64,000 nt of DNA from Ephydatia muelleri (GCA_013339895.1 JABACO010000005.1:8547762-8611761), one strand, 5' to 3'. Counted from the stretch's first letter, positions 34,764 through 45,896 are shown. Translations and numbers: made by a program. The notes: generated from the sequence alone by a model not told the origin.

Positions 34764-35250
34764 GTGCATTGTGTGTGCATATGTGTACATGTGTGTGTAT
34801 GTGTTCATATGTGTATGTGTGTGCATGTGTGTATGTCTGCATGTGTGTGTGCATGCATGTGTGATAGTGTGTGTTTGCATGCATGTGTGCATGTGTGCAT
34901 TGTGTGTGTTCATATGTGTGTGTGATGCACATGTGTGTATGTGTGTGCATGTGTGTGTGTGCATTGTGTGTGTATGTGTGTATGTCTGCACGTGTGTGCA
35001 TGTGTGCATTGTGTGCATGTATTTGTGTGCGTTGTGTGTGCATGTGTGTGCATGTGTGTATGTCTGCACGTGTGTGCATGTGTGCATTGTGTGCATGTAT
35101 TTGTGTGCGTTGTGTGTGCATGTGTGTGCATGTGTGTATGTCTGCATGTGTGTGTGCATGCATGTGTGATAGTGTGTGTTTGCATGCATGTGTGCATGTG
35201 TGCATTGTGTGTGTTCATATGTGTGTGTGATGCACATGTGTATGTGTATG
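34764..35250. repeat. (TGTGTGCA)n complex microsatellite with internal duplications
   Basis: About 490 bases of TGTGTGCATG variants. A ~75-bp segment (around GTATGTCTGCACGTGTGTGC) is tandemly duplicated and a larger block near 34830-34930 recurs at 35140-35240. Very long frames on both strands (CVCVHVC and HTCMHTH) are repeat artefacts. Confidence 0.95.
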
Positions 35251-35284
35251 ACTAGTGTAGAGAAAAATGAAGATGAGAAATGAA

Positions 35285-35390
35285 AGATGCTCATTCTTTA
35301 CGAGATTCATGCCCGCTCCACAGCTTGTGTCTCTGGCACCAGTACACAGTAGACCAACCAGTTTGGACTAGTGTTGAGAGAAATGAAAGA
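35285..35390 (-). repeat. Inverted, internally deleted copy of the Merlin-like element start
   Basis: The reverse complement joins ACTAGTCCAAACTGGTTGG directly to TCTACTGTGTACTGGTGCC, then skips about 29 bases and continues into GGCATGAATCTCGTAAAG. These blocks are 32235-32345 and 33868-33955 of the left copy, without the hAT. Confidence 0.8.
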
Positions 35391-35474
35391 TGCTCATGGG
35401 ACGCTGTTGATTACATCAAAGGATGTTAATTGATTTGTTAATTAGTTAATGGAGGGGGGGGGGGGGGGGGTAAC

Positions 35475-36960
35475 GTCATGTTTGCTCTCTTCAGCACAGT
35501 GCCGACCAATAGAACACCATTACGTGAAGAGCATAGTACGTTGTATATGTGCATGTGGATTATGTGCGCGTGCCAATAACTTCAGGGTCAGGAGATATTT
35601 AAGCGAGTACATCGAGACTGAAATGGTGGAAATGACCAACCCCGGCAAAAGAAGAAACGCAGGTACAGAGTAGGCATGCTATGACTTTCCTTTCTGACCA
35701 CAGCTCTTGAGCCGACGCCAGGGTGTACTACGGCCAAATGAAAACGTTTCGCTGCATGGCCAACCAAGGGGATGACGACGATAGCATTGTAAAGCATAAG
35801 CTAGCTACCACCGCGGTCAGAGAGTAAGTAAATGCTGAGTTCTTTGTGCATAACCTCTGTAATATTTTAGCGTGTGCTTGTAAGGAAACCGTCGACAAGT
35901 GCCGCGAGAGTAGTAGAGGCTCGTGCTCGCCTTCCAAGAGGCCTCTGCTAGGCGGAGAGTGCCCTTCTAACTACATCAGCAGGATGTGATGGAGACTTTG
36001 ATCGCCAGCTTGGAACTATACCTGTTTATTTTTTGACCAAGTTGTATTTCAGCTGTAATTTGATTAAAGTTTGCCGTATTATTGCTGGCGTGGTTCAGGG
36101 TTTAAGCACTAGCCTTCAAGTATGCAGAACAGAAAATGGATTTGAAACGATTCGAATACATGATGTGTACAGAGTCTGCACGCGTTCATCTGAAGTATGC
36201 AGACAGGTGATGACGAATATACTGAATCCATATGCAGACCGCGATATCATACGTATAAGCGAAGTGTTCGTTCTGAGACGTATACATGGCGCCGCATTCG
36301 TGACGTGTGAAAAACGGCCCACGTGTCGAGTGCAGACGAGTATCGATTAGTATGGGTGCAATATACAAGGCTGCATACGGTACACTGTCGCGCCGTGTTG
36401 TTTGTTCCCAGGCCATACCAAGTAATTTCTTGCGACACAATAGTGGAACTAATCATGATAACCGATTGAGTATTTTAACGCGAGGTGTCGCTACATCAGG
36501 CGGGAATGAGAATAGTATAGTGCCGTTTCGTTGGCGTAAGTTAAGCCAAAGCGTTCGAAGCTATCAAACAGCACATGGAGAAATTTCTGTTGTATACATG
36601 TAGCTCACGATTATTTACCCATCTGAATCATTTTTAATGTGCTGGTGCAATTTGCATGGTCATATCAGCAAAAAGCATAGTGTGTTTTGATAATCGTGGG
36701 ATTCGGGGATAAAAACACGAAGTTAAAGCAAGATCCCACAATATACATTTTACCATACAGAAAAGGTGTAGTATGATGCGTTGAAAAAGGAAGTCCATAG
36801 CTATAACCATGTACAAGTTGTGTAACATGTGTGATTACAAGGAGATGTACATTTACGATTTTTTTTAAATCCTAAACAAATTTAGGAAAGCGTCATATCA
36901 TGCACACATACGAAAGGCTTAAAACCCTGGAACAACTCTTGTGCATGGATATTAGGTGCG
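35475..36960. other. No assignable gene
   Basis: Short frames only. One (35587-35660, SEYIETEMVEMTNPGKRRNA) has a protein-like look but no support; 36033-36350 is a moderately long frame of unknown nature. Confidence 0.35.
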
Positions 36961-36974
36961 CAAAAGTACAGTGG

Positions 36975-37408
36975 TAAAGCCCGCTACATGTACATGATTA
37001 TCTGTTGGAATGCACCCTTTTATCACATTCATAGACCAGTGGATGTTTGAAGGCAAACATTATGAACTCCTGCAGGCAACATCATGCAGAGCTCATTCAA
37101 AACATCTATAGTACAGGAGTAACAAGAGAGACAATATATAGGTCATAATTGCAGACAACCTATAGACCTTATTCACAGCATGGTCTAGCCAGAGAATCAA
37201 TACCTGAACTGCTTTCACATTGATCAGCTGAATTAAGCCAGGATGAGGTGGATACATGCATGTGGTACACGTAAAGCCCACTACATGATTATCTGTTGGA
37301 ACGCACCATTTTATCACACTCATTTAGAGTTCATAGGCCCGTGCATGTTTGAAGGCAAACATTATGAACTCCTGCAGGCAACATCATGCAGAGCTCATTC
37401 AAAACATT
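36975..37408. repeat. Direct duplication, ~135-bp unit, two copies 295 bp apart
   Basis: TGATTATCTGTTGGAATGCA at 36997 recurs (one change) at 37285. The shared core GGCAAACATTATGAACTCCT runs on through CAGAGCTCATTCAAAACAT (37052-37106 and 37354-37408). Confidence 0.85.
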
Positions 37409-37439
37409 GCAGCTCATTGTAAACAACATTGCAGTAATG

Positions 37440-37711
37440 TTATACATGTAGTTGTCCTCCAGCAGTACTGTAATCATGCTTTAAGGATGTCTTGGCAATG
37501 TTCATTTGATGTAGGTGTGCTTCCCGAGTTTCAGACCGATGGGCCTCAATCCCTCCTTCATGCCAGTATGCAGAATTATGCTTAGTGTAAGACCTCCTTT
37601 CTCTGGCATACTCACGCAGCTCTTCCAGCCTGTACTCTGTCTTCTGCTGGGGCATCCCACTGGTTGCTGGAGAAGTAATTTCTCTTGGCGTCATCATTAT
37701 GCTTCTCCACA
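37440..37711 (-). CDS. Possible terminal exon, unknown hydrophilic protein
   Basis: The minus frame after acceptor ATTCTTTCAG (37712-37713) reads VWRSIMMTPREITSPATSG, then EYRLEELREYARERRSYTKH, NSAYWHEGGIEAHRSETREA and ends STAGGQLHV. About 90 aa, charged and helix-prone, followed by a stop at 37440. Family not recognised; no neighbouring exon located. Could also be a remnant of a transposon gene. Confidence 0.4.
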
Positions 37712-38303
37712 CCTGAAAGAATATTTGACGTTTGCATACTATTACTGTACAATTTACCTTGACAAGAAAACTGCTTCATACTTCCATGCTGTTTGGAACA
37801 TGATACACCATGGCATGAATGTATGGAGTTACATGCTTGAGTTGATGACGATCCTCTTTGATGCTCAAGAATAGTTCAACCCATCTCTTGCTCTATATGA
37901 TATACATATACACAGTATGACAGTGCTCATTGTTTGGTGTACCTGACAACACACCTTCTGATGAATGTCATCTGCAGCATTTAATGGTGGTGACTCACTG
38001 GATATCATAGTGTACAACTCTTCAAAATCCTGTTCTAACATTCAATATAGAAACCTGCTCAATATTGATTTAATTTTATCCACCCCCACCCCCACCCTCC
38101 CCCTTGCATATACCGTCCACAGTTTAACAATAGTTGCTAGCAGTGTACTTGGCAGAGGGATAGCTTTCATTTTTGGCGGAAGTAGCTAGTGTAAGTAGAA
38201 GATGACGGGATGCAATGTTTGTACATAGTGTGCATGTGTAACTTTAAAACTTTCTTCACACTATCACCCGTTAAGGATGTCCACTCAAAATTGCCACTAC
38301 TCA

Positions 38304-38460
38304 CATGGCCAGAAATTGAGGACATGAGTGAATGTGTAAGGTTGTGATAGAGATTTGAGAATTCTGATTTCACCAATAATTTTGCCACCTTTTTTTATGA
38401 TTTATCATGTTTCACAACAAGAAATTATTAATTCAAATTAATTAACTATTTTTTTAATTA
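38304..38460 (+). repeat. Interspersed ~160-bp repeat, copy 2
   Basis: Direct-orientation copy of 29175-29335, with the same AT-rich 3' tail (AATTAATTAA type). Confidence 0.85.
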
Positions 38461-38604
38461 AACTTGAACTCCTCGAAAACTTGGCACCGTCACCAGAAAT
38501 CCTAACTGTAATTTTGCGGTTAGGCGCAAACACTGTTGAGTCATCTGATATCTGCGATGTTAAGAATAAAAATACACGTGCAAATAAAACGGGCTTACCA
38601 TTCT

Positions 38605-39585
38605 TGATATTTGTTCGCATAAAATCTCTTCAAATGGTCGATAAGCTCCTTCAAACCCATCAATACGATGAAGTGTCATGGACCTATTAAGCTCGATTCG
38701 TGCTTTTTTTATACCATGACACTCCTAGGTAAGTCTGAAAAAATCATACACAGTTCGTGGTAAAAGCTGTCGCTAACCCCAAACTTATCCAGGAGATACA
38801 AAACCCGCAGATTGGAGCAGCTGTCCGGGGTATTGACACCTTCTGCATCTGGGGACAGCGCTATGCTGATACTTTTGCCGGCACTTGTATGGACTTTCAG
38901 AGACTCTGCAATTAGCCCATATGACGGCAGAAATTCCAATGCTTCACGTGCACTCTCTTCGACTTCACATATCTTCCTTCTAGCGTGCCTGCTGCTTACG
39001 TCATCAATTTTGCTTCCGTGCTGTGAATTCTGCGAGGTGAATAATTCATGCGCTCCAGCTAATTCCTCTCGCATATCTTGCATTTGAACTAAAAGCTCCT
39101 CTATAACTGAATCAGCTTCTGCTAGTAGAACGTTTGCTTCGTCCCGCTCCATCTGAATTTGCAGACATAACTTCCCCCCTTTGTATTACTATCTTCGTGG
39201 AGCCAAGTAGTAACTCCTCTCTCTTTCGACCTCTTGCTTTTCGCAATCTAGAGCACGTAGCAAGTGATCGATTGTATAATTGTGCTTGCAAACGCAGCGC
39301 CTCAGGATCGAAAGCAATCGCATCTCCCTCGATTCGTTCGTTGACTAACGCTACAAAGTTCGTTTCCGTACTCCGAGCGTTCGCCCATTCCTCAAGTAAA
39401 CGGTTAGGTATTAATACCGAAGAAACACCATCCGATCCGTCAGACCCTTGAACTGTTACCACTAGCGTCTCCAGCGGAGGCAGCATATCTCTTAACAGCG
39501 AGTAGCTTCTCTTGCCTGAGTCATCGAGCTCGAGACCTAGTTCCGCACTGTGAGCTAATGATTCCATCTTTACTATCAATTCACA
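38605..39585 (-). pseudogene. Unknown sponge-type coding sequence with two frame breaks
   Basis: Minus sense from acceptor TTCTGTTCTTGAG (39586): VQACELIVKMESLAHSAELG, YSLLRDMLPPLETLVVTVQG, then a basic stretch near KARGRKREELLL; shift near 39155 to a coiled coil MERDEANVLLAEADSVIEEL...MQDMREELAG; then YLLDKFGVSDSFYHELCMIF, SDLPRSVMV, stop, shift near 38727, ARIELNRSMTLHRIDGFEGA and CEQISRM at a GTAAGC donor. The FGVSDxxYHEL...LPRS pattern is one I associate with a large repetitive gene family in sponge assemblies, function unknown. Two frameshifts suggest decay, or errors. Confidence 0.5.
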
Positions 39586-39664
39586 CGCTTGCACTCTCAA
39601 GAACAGAATGAACCAAAAACATGGCAAATGCAGTTTGCGATAATACATAATTATATATACATAA

Positions 39665-40548
39665 TATCATAGATTATTTAGGGAGGGTATGGAAGCATGT
39701 CACGTGAGCGCATGGTTCTATAGCAGACACTCCGTGATACGGTTGTTCACACCTTCAATTTTGACAAAAGAGGCGGAATTCTAGTTCTAGCGATCTACTA
39801 CTTGTAAGCGTTTTATCATTTCTTCTACATAACCTCGAAAGCAGTGAGAGTTTTGCCATCCTTTTTGTTGTTGTTCGAGTATCATTTACACGATAAGCGG
39901 CGTATTTTCAAACCTTGCAGCACTACTATCCCTCCAAGTCCTTAACAGTTTGAGATACGCGTTTTTTTGAAGTTGTTCTTGTTAGGTTAATGATTTCTGC
40001 GTGCCATGATGTATTTTTTATTATTGGGTGACCTTCCGTTGATGTAAAACACATAGTTGAACCTTCAGAAGGTGTCGCGAGAAGTTGCGAGGAGTCAATT
40101 CACTACTATCCCGTGATCTCAGCCATCCTATAAGTCTGTTTGTTTTAAAAGATATGTTCGTGTAGCGTGGTCTACGCTGCGTACCACTGTGTAATTAGTT
40201 TTTAAGATAATGCTTCAGTTTTGATGGTGCGTAGTTTTGTATTTGTAGCATTGATACGCGTACTTTGACGTTTTCTTCTCTCGATGACCACGACATCAAA
40301 CTTTGTGCCGTTTCAATAGCGCACCTAGCCTTTGGACTGTTAATCTTAAAGTCTTCATCGTTTAAGACGCACTCAAAGCCACGAAGGATACGGTCACAGG
40401 GATTCATGGTTTCAAAGCCACACGCGTATTACACCTTAATAACCCTGAATAAGCTACTTCCGGTATGCTTCCGCCGTATCGAGGAGTGTAGGTGTTACAT
40501 TGTGTTAATTGGCCTAGCTTCCAATCCCTCCCTAAATAATCTATGATA
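39665..40548. mobile_element. TIR element, TATCATAGATTATTTAGGG ends
   Basis: 39665-39691 is repeated inverted at 40522-40548 (TATCATAGATTATTTAGGG plus AGGG, then GGAAGC). The outer flanks are AT-rich (TATATA), so a TSD cannot be told. 884 bp with one frame (40195-40407, minus). Superfamily unknown. Confidence 0.7.
40195..40407 (-). CDS. Hypothetical 70-aa ORF inside TIR element
   Basis: MNPCDRILRGFECVLNDEDF, NSPKARCAIETAQSLMSW, ending SKLKHYLKN. Protein-like composition, begins near the right TIR reading inward. No domain recognised. Possibly a first exon or a captured fragment. Confidence 0.3.
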   Translation of the reverse strand: MNPCDRILRGFECVLNDEDFKINSPKARCAIETAQSLMSWSSREENVKVRVSMLQIQNYAPSKLKHYLKN

Positions 40549-40984
40549 ATATATATAGTGTAATCTATTAATCGCTAGAAAATCTGTCTGCATGCATGGT
40601 CCGTTCAAGTGGTCAATACACTAATGTTTAAAAAGGCATTAGTCATTAATGAAGCTGACAAACACACCCAAGACACATTATTCTGTACTGAGGGACATGT
40701 AAATAACAGCTTCTGGTGTTAGGATACCATTGTAGAGTGCATAGGTCTTATGGTTGGGGGGAGGGGTGGAGATCCGGGGGTATGTAACTAGATATTTGTA
40801 TCCCCTGACTTCAGCAATGCACAGTTACTGTTTTCCTATATTCAGAGACAATGGCGCCACTAGTGTTTGGATACCATTGTAGAGTGCATGGGTCATGCTC
40901 CTATAGACGTTAATTGTTATGCATACGGGTTGTTCTTTCATCAAATGTTTGCACCGGCTCACAAAGGAAACCATCAAAGCACAC

Positions 40985-42470
40985 CCAAGATATGCTGCTT
41001 GCACATTGGGACCACTTATAGCCATAGATAAGTTTCAGGCCCATGCAGCTGGAATGACGGCTGGCTACCGGGGTATACGCGTAGGCTAATATGGATGTAG
41101 GGGGGGGGGGGGGGGGGGGGGGGGGGGGGCTACGCCTACGGCAGAATTGCAGCGCTAGAGCTCTAGTTTCAGTCCAACAGTAACACTTAGGTTTTACTCG
41201 TTTGAGACACATCTCAATACGTACGACTAGCGTGTGACATTTATATAGATATTGAGATCCACCAACATTAAGTACATTGAATGAGCGAACATACCCAACC
41301 AAGTCGCGCATGACTGGCCATGCCACGTATGTGCATGATATCCATCAACATTAAGCACATACCAAGATATGCTGTTTGCACGTTGGAACCACTTATAGCC
41401 ATAGATAAGTTTCAGCCCCGGCTGGAATGACAGCTGGCTACCGGGGTATACGCAGGGTTGCCGTAGGCCAGCCAGGGGTCTGGCCTGAGGCCGGCCGGCC
41501 TGACTGCCTGGCCTGATAGGCCGACCTGTCAGGCCAATCAATGATAAACTATTTGGTGTTCAATTAATTGATACGCATGCAACGTGATTTTGCCTCCGCT
41601 ATGTCGATCGACAATTCTCCTGCATGGTCCATCATCTTTAAACACTCCTCTGCCTTCCACTCGTCACCTCAAACCTTGTCCTAACCCCAATCTGAGGGAA
41701 TACGTCTATTTTCAAGAGCCAAGTTGATCCAGGAGTGTCAACGATGGAATCTACTTCCCCAACGGCTGGAAGCATCAATTATGCTAAAGCATAATGCATG
41801 GCTGCTTCGAATGCATTAAGCCAATATTACGTACACTCTTGCTCAGTCGCTACACATGTATACAATGTATTTGAAATTCTGCTGCTTTTTGTCAGTTATT
41901 AATTATGAATGATTTACAATCGTGCATTTGGTGAATGTGTAAAGTCATTTCAGTACTTCGTATTTATTGGTTGCACCAAATCCTCCATAATAAGATATTA
42001 TAATACTTGTGTATACTGAATATGATTGCAGTTGACAAAATATAAAAATGTAATTAGGAATGAAGGATTTGTATGCCGTCAATAAAAATAATAGTTGATG
42101 ATTGAGTTTTCAATCAGAAGTCCACCTAACATATTGCATGATACTTGGGGTGGGCGTGGTCCGGCCTGATAGGCTAGACCCTTGGCCTGACAGGTCAGGC
42201 CAGGCCCCTGGCCTGTCAGGCCGGCCTGACAGGCCGGCTGGCCTTCGGCAACCCTGGGTATACGCGTATAGGCTAATACGGGGGGGGGGGGGGCTGCGGC
42301 AGAATTGCAGCGCTAGAGCTCTAGTTTCAGACTAACATTAACACTTAGGTTTTACTCGTTTTCAATAGGCAGAGGACTAGTAACTAAACGTACATATTGA
42401 GATCCAGCGAACATACCCAACCAAGTCGCGCATGACTGGCCATGCCACGTATGTGCATGAGATCCTTTTG
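40985..42470. repeat. Tandem duplication, second copy holding a MITE
   Basis: Copy 1 (40985-41345) and copy 2 (41357-42465 minus the MITE) share CCAAGATATGCTG, CATAGATAAGTTTCAG, CTGGCTACCGGGGTATACG, a G-run, GCAGAATTGCAGCGCTAGAG and CCAACCAAGTCGCGCATGAC in the same order. Copy 2 lost an internal piece and gained the MITE at 41453-42256. Confidence 0.85.
41453..42256. mobile_element. Non-autonomous hAT-type MITE with GGCCTG-rich ends
   Basis: TIRs CAGGGTTGCCGTAGGCCAGC and, inverted, CTGGCCTTCGGCAACCCTG. Flanked by a perfect 8-bp TSD GGTATACG (41445-41452 and 42257-42264), typical of hAT elements. Inside both ends the palindrome-like GGCCTGACAGGCC recurs many times. 804 bp, no transposase frame. 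The empty site is visible in the neighbouring tandem copy at about 41070-41085. Confidence 0.93.
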
Positions 42471-43440
42471 TGAGTGACTAGTCCCGGCAAGAATATGGTC
42501 AAGCACCTGTACATATACATGTATACATGTATAACCTTAACTCTATTACTAGTAGCTATTTATTATTAAGTATCTTCATCAGTTATACGGCTAAATTGTA
42601 CTGATGAAGTAGTAGCGATCATACACTTGAATTTGGAATTATGTGTGCACATGGGAAGTAGAAAAAAGTTGGTAAAGTACATAGCCTGATAGTTCTAGCT
42701 TTGTTGGCCACCCTACAAACAAGAGTAGATGGTCCACGCGACAAACCTACAATGAAAAAGAGAGGTAAATGTCAAGTCAGCCATTGAAAAGTATACAATA
42801 AGGCAAACCCTCGTGTGGAATTTACTGCGCGCACATTTTGACGGAACAAAATATATACAAAGTATGCGATTGTACCCACTGTATCACTTAAACGTCTACA
42901 AACGTAGCTAGAAGACTTCCGCACAAAAGTGTGAGTGATTGTTGGAAATTCTCCATAGACATTCTGTACAATTTTTTTATTACGCGTATTATGGAATTCA
43001 AATAATTCATGTCCGCAATTTCTGGCCACGAGGAAATTATTTAACAACCAATGGTTTCCTGATAAGATACGAATGTCAGTTTTTCATCCGAAACTTGTAG
43101 TATAGAGTTCCCATGAGAAACTACTGTACTTTGTATGGTTTGTGAAAGCCAAGATAATACTTAACACTTTGCGAGTAAACCTATAGTAACTGCCTATATC
43201 AACAAAATTAATGTATACTGTCAAGTACAGTTTTTAAATCAAAACACTGAAAAATATATGCATGGAATTCGCACTGCATGTGACTAAAACTGCGTAAACA
43301 TGTACCACTCCGTATATGTACCCTACCGAGTATGTATGGCTCTTAATTCAGTTATGTTCACGCACTACGTGCACAGATGGATCAAAAGGCAAATAATGTG
43401 CTATAGTTCATTCCATTACTAAGCTGCAACGCATGTCTGT
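42471..43440. other. No gene seen
   Basis: Unique spacer downstream of the flavin monooxygenase gene. The minus ORF at 42772-43047 has no domain signal. Confidence 0.45.
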
Positions 43441-43442
43441 AG

Positions 43443-45391
43443 CTAGGTGTCAAGAGGCAACGCATGTCTCGGCTTCCTTTTCTTAGCCCGAGCCTTATCC
43501 ACCTCATCCTGCACTCCCCGGTAATCCGCTACTCCGTAGGGTGCCAACAGCTCCGCTAATAAATTTGGCATCTTGCGGTAAGGGGAGGTGCCTATGTCCA
43601 AGCACAGGATATCCAGGTACTGCTGAAAACGACTGTTCACTCCGCAGTTTTGGGTGGTCTCAAACAAACAGTTTTTAGATTTCCATTTCTTAATGCAATC
43701 AATGCTTGTCTCCATAACCTAAAATTAATTCAGTAAAATTAATTCAGTAAAGATGCGATTCTAAAATAAAACGTTACTCTACATCAGAGCAATACACACA
43801 CACACATGCCACAATAATTGTTTGTTTACAATCCTCCTATTTCTAGACAATGCAATTGAGGCATTCTATTTTTATATCAGACTTATAGTCTATGCATGTA
43901 TGATCTCTAATTATAATCTATTATACAGCGATGTTACTCTAGCTCGTCACACCGCTGTTTTAAGTACACAAGGCTTTTTAATACATCGGTGTTGCATGGC
44001 CGCATGCATGGGAATTGCAATTAACTGACTCGGAGGTATGACTGCATGAATATAGTTTCGCCTACCTCAATAGGTGGTAACAGTAGCTCTCTTCGCATCA
44101 CGGCGATCAGCCATAAGGTGCCGAGCTCACAGCAAGTAGTGTGAAGGAAGCTATGATTAAATCCAGCAAAGCCGACATTCGGTATGCGAGGATGAATAAG
44201 ATGGCGGTAGAGCTGGCACCCGCCCTCTTGCTCTAGACACTGGCGATATTCGGCCTTCAAGAACGGAAAGGACGGGTATTCGCATCCTATAGACGCCACC
44301 ACGACGTCGCAGGGGATCTCCTCACCGGTGCTCAGAACGAGAGCGTCTCTCGTGAAGGAGACAACGTTGGCGCGATGGGGAATAATGTTGCCCTTTGCTA
44401 TCAAAGAAAAGTACTTGTCGGGAACCATATCGGTGGCAGATCGAAGGCTGAGTGCAAGCGAGACGTCTGGAACGGTGACTTTATAGCGCTGTGCCGTCTC
44501 TGCGGGAGGAGGGCGTGGTGCATTGCCCTTCTCTTTAAGCCCGTGTCGAAAATTGAACCAATGTGTAAGGGAAATTAAGACCCCCAAGAAATACCAAAAT
44601 GCTGGTATGAGGAAGGAGAACGGCTTACATGTGTTTGCGAAACGCTCAGCAGTGGTAGGGTACGCCCAGCTGGGCATGAGCGCAGTGCTTGCACGACTGA
44701 AGAGCAGGGAGAAGGTATCAACCACACCAAAAATGGAATTGGGTAAGTGCCAGCGTGGTTCTCGAAACACGTGATGCGCTTCTTTCGCAACGGCTGCAGC
44801 AGCAGTGACCATATCCAGACTCGTCTTTCCGTTGCCCAAAATGACGACAGACTTATTAGCAAAATCGACCCCCGCTGTCGAGACCTGATATTCGTTAATC
44901 ATCCGACCCTTGAAGGTGTCTGTTCCTGGGACACTCAGACGGCGCTTACGGCTCGTACTGAAGACTCCCGTACTTATTACGACGAAGCAGAAGTGCTCCT
45001 CTTTTGTAACAATTTCACCTTTCGATCCTTTTTGTTTAATAGAAAGGTTCCAACCCTCCTCCGTCTCGCTCATCGCAACTACCTCGCTCGAGAGTAGGAC
45101 AGTCAGTTGAAAATGTTCCACCGCCGCCTCTAGATAATGGCAGATTTGTTCCTTTGTGGGATGCCTGTCAGGCGCAGACTTCGGATCATGGGGAAAATCA
45201 GAGAACTCGTACAGATGCCAGCTGCTCTGCAAACGAGCGTCCACATAAGCACTGGACCAAATCCCACCTATCTTGCCAGTCTTTTCATAGATAATCACGT
45301 CGTAACCATTGCGTTGTAAGACTTTTGCAGCACCAATACCAGAAATCCCTCCTCCGATTACGGCGACTCGACCACCAGAAATGCGGCTCAT
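43443..45391 (-). CDS. Flavin-containing monooxygenase (class B)
   Basis: Oxygenates a small soft nucleophile or ketone using NADPH, O2 and FAD. Exon 1 is 44066-45391 (start MSRISGGRVAVIGGG; an upstream in-frame ATG at 45460 is possible), exon 2 43443-43718; donor GAG|GTAGGC, acceptor TTAATTTTAG, frame kept, about 533 aa, normal for the family. FAD Rossmann motif GGGISG at residues 13-18 followed by an acidic end of strand 2 (IIYEK). NADPH motif VVILGNGKTSLD near 182-193. The fingerprint region reads FKGRMINEYQVS (160-171): the usual His is Asn. C-terminal exon: METSIDCIKKWKSKNCLFE, SRFQQYLDILCLDIGTSPYR and ADYRGVQDE, as in FMO-like proteins with an extended tail. Substrate unknown. Confidence 0.88.
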
Positions 45392-45460
45392 GTACCCACG
45401 ATTTGGAACTTCGAACAAAAGACACTCAAAATGTCTATCCACTCCAAGTATCAGCGGCAA

Positions 45461-45896
45461 TATGGACTTTTAAGGGTTCGGTATGCAGTCACGTTTCGTT
45501 TAAGGGCATTCACACGTGATGAGATAATTGGATTTGATGAGAACATCCGAAGGGTCAGGAGGTCACATAAAAAATCCAATGCCATGAACACACTCCGTAA
45601 TGTTACAAGTAACTAAAAACATTCTTTATGAGTAAGTTGGTGGTGTATATGGTGTAAAAATACAAAGAAAAGGTAAATGTGGTCCTATATTTAGCACATG
45701 AAAGATGTCTATTTCCCCTCATTACTAGACCCTTGTTTCCTTGCTTTTTACACCACTATTGCCTTATAGTCTCAGAATATTACGCAACACCGCCTTGTCA
45801 TCCCTTGCCTTGGCCACATCCTCATTCACGTCTTCTGATACGTTTTCTGCCACTGCAATCAATCTCTTCACATATGGATCGTCCTAATAGGATGAG
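45461..45896. other. Upstream region of the flavin monooxygenase gene
   Basis: No other gene seen. The promoter should lie here, but I recognise no certain element. Confidence 0.4.

Larger units (their letters stand above)
32311..34765 (+). pseudogene. ISXO2/IS1595-like transposase, split by a hAT element
   Basis: Start MAQALLPNWLVGPIT (32311-32355), then the hAT insertion; resumes at about 33835 with DLCLELGDATTTVYWC and a zinc ribbon (CARCGAG...WRCTRKRC, near 33917-34005). A small intron (34046-34105) leads to GSNIAMEQIIRILHLWSTKT; a second intron ends at 34247. A ~2-nt insertion near 34273 breaks frame before MIGGPGVEVEIDESKFGKRK (34326, first Asp), then HPGSIKYSDQWAAYNQI (second Asp) and THTQGVESMWSCCKRLM (third acidic residue), ending FMWRRRFG at a TGTGCATG microsatellite that replaces the C-terminus. 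DDE chemistry residues are present but the gene is broken. Confidence 0.8.
32123..35472. mobile_element. Merlin-like (IS1595/ISXO2-type) transposon complex
   Basis: The left end (32123-32245: CGTTACCCCC, C-run, CTCCATTAACTAATTAACAA) is repeated inverted at 35378-35472 (GTTAATTGATTTGTTAATTA, TTAATGG, G-run, GGTAACG). Between lies a plus-strand transposase with the IGGPG...EIDES DDE signature (32311-34765), interrupted by a hAT element (32356-33820). The right arm also holds an inverted, internally deleted copy of the transposase start. I see no convincing 8-9 bp TSD. Superfamily assignment rests on the ISXO2-like protein. Confidence 0.75.

Noticed and set aside
34326..35294. Very long Cys/Val/His- and His/Thr-rich ORFs on both strands
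   Set aside because: They are translations of the TGTGTGCATG microsatellite; only 34326-34765 is real transposase.
36033..36600. Plus-strand ORFs of 105 and 98 aa as a gene
   Set aside because: No domain, no splice signals, equal-length antisense frames; treated as chance.
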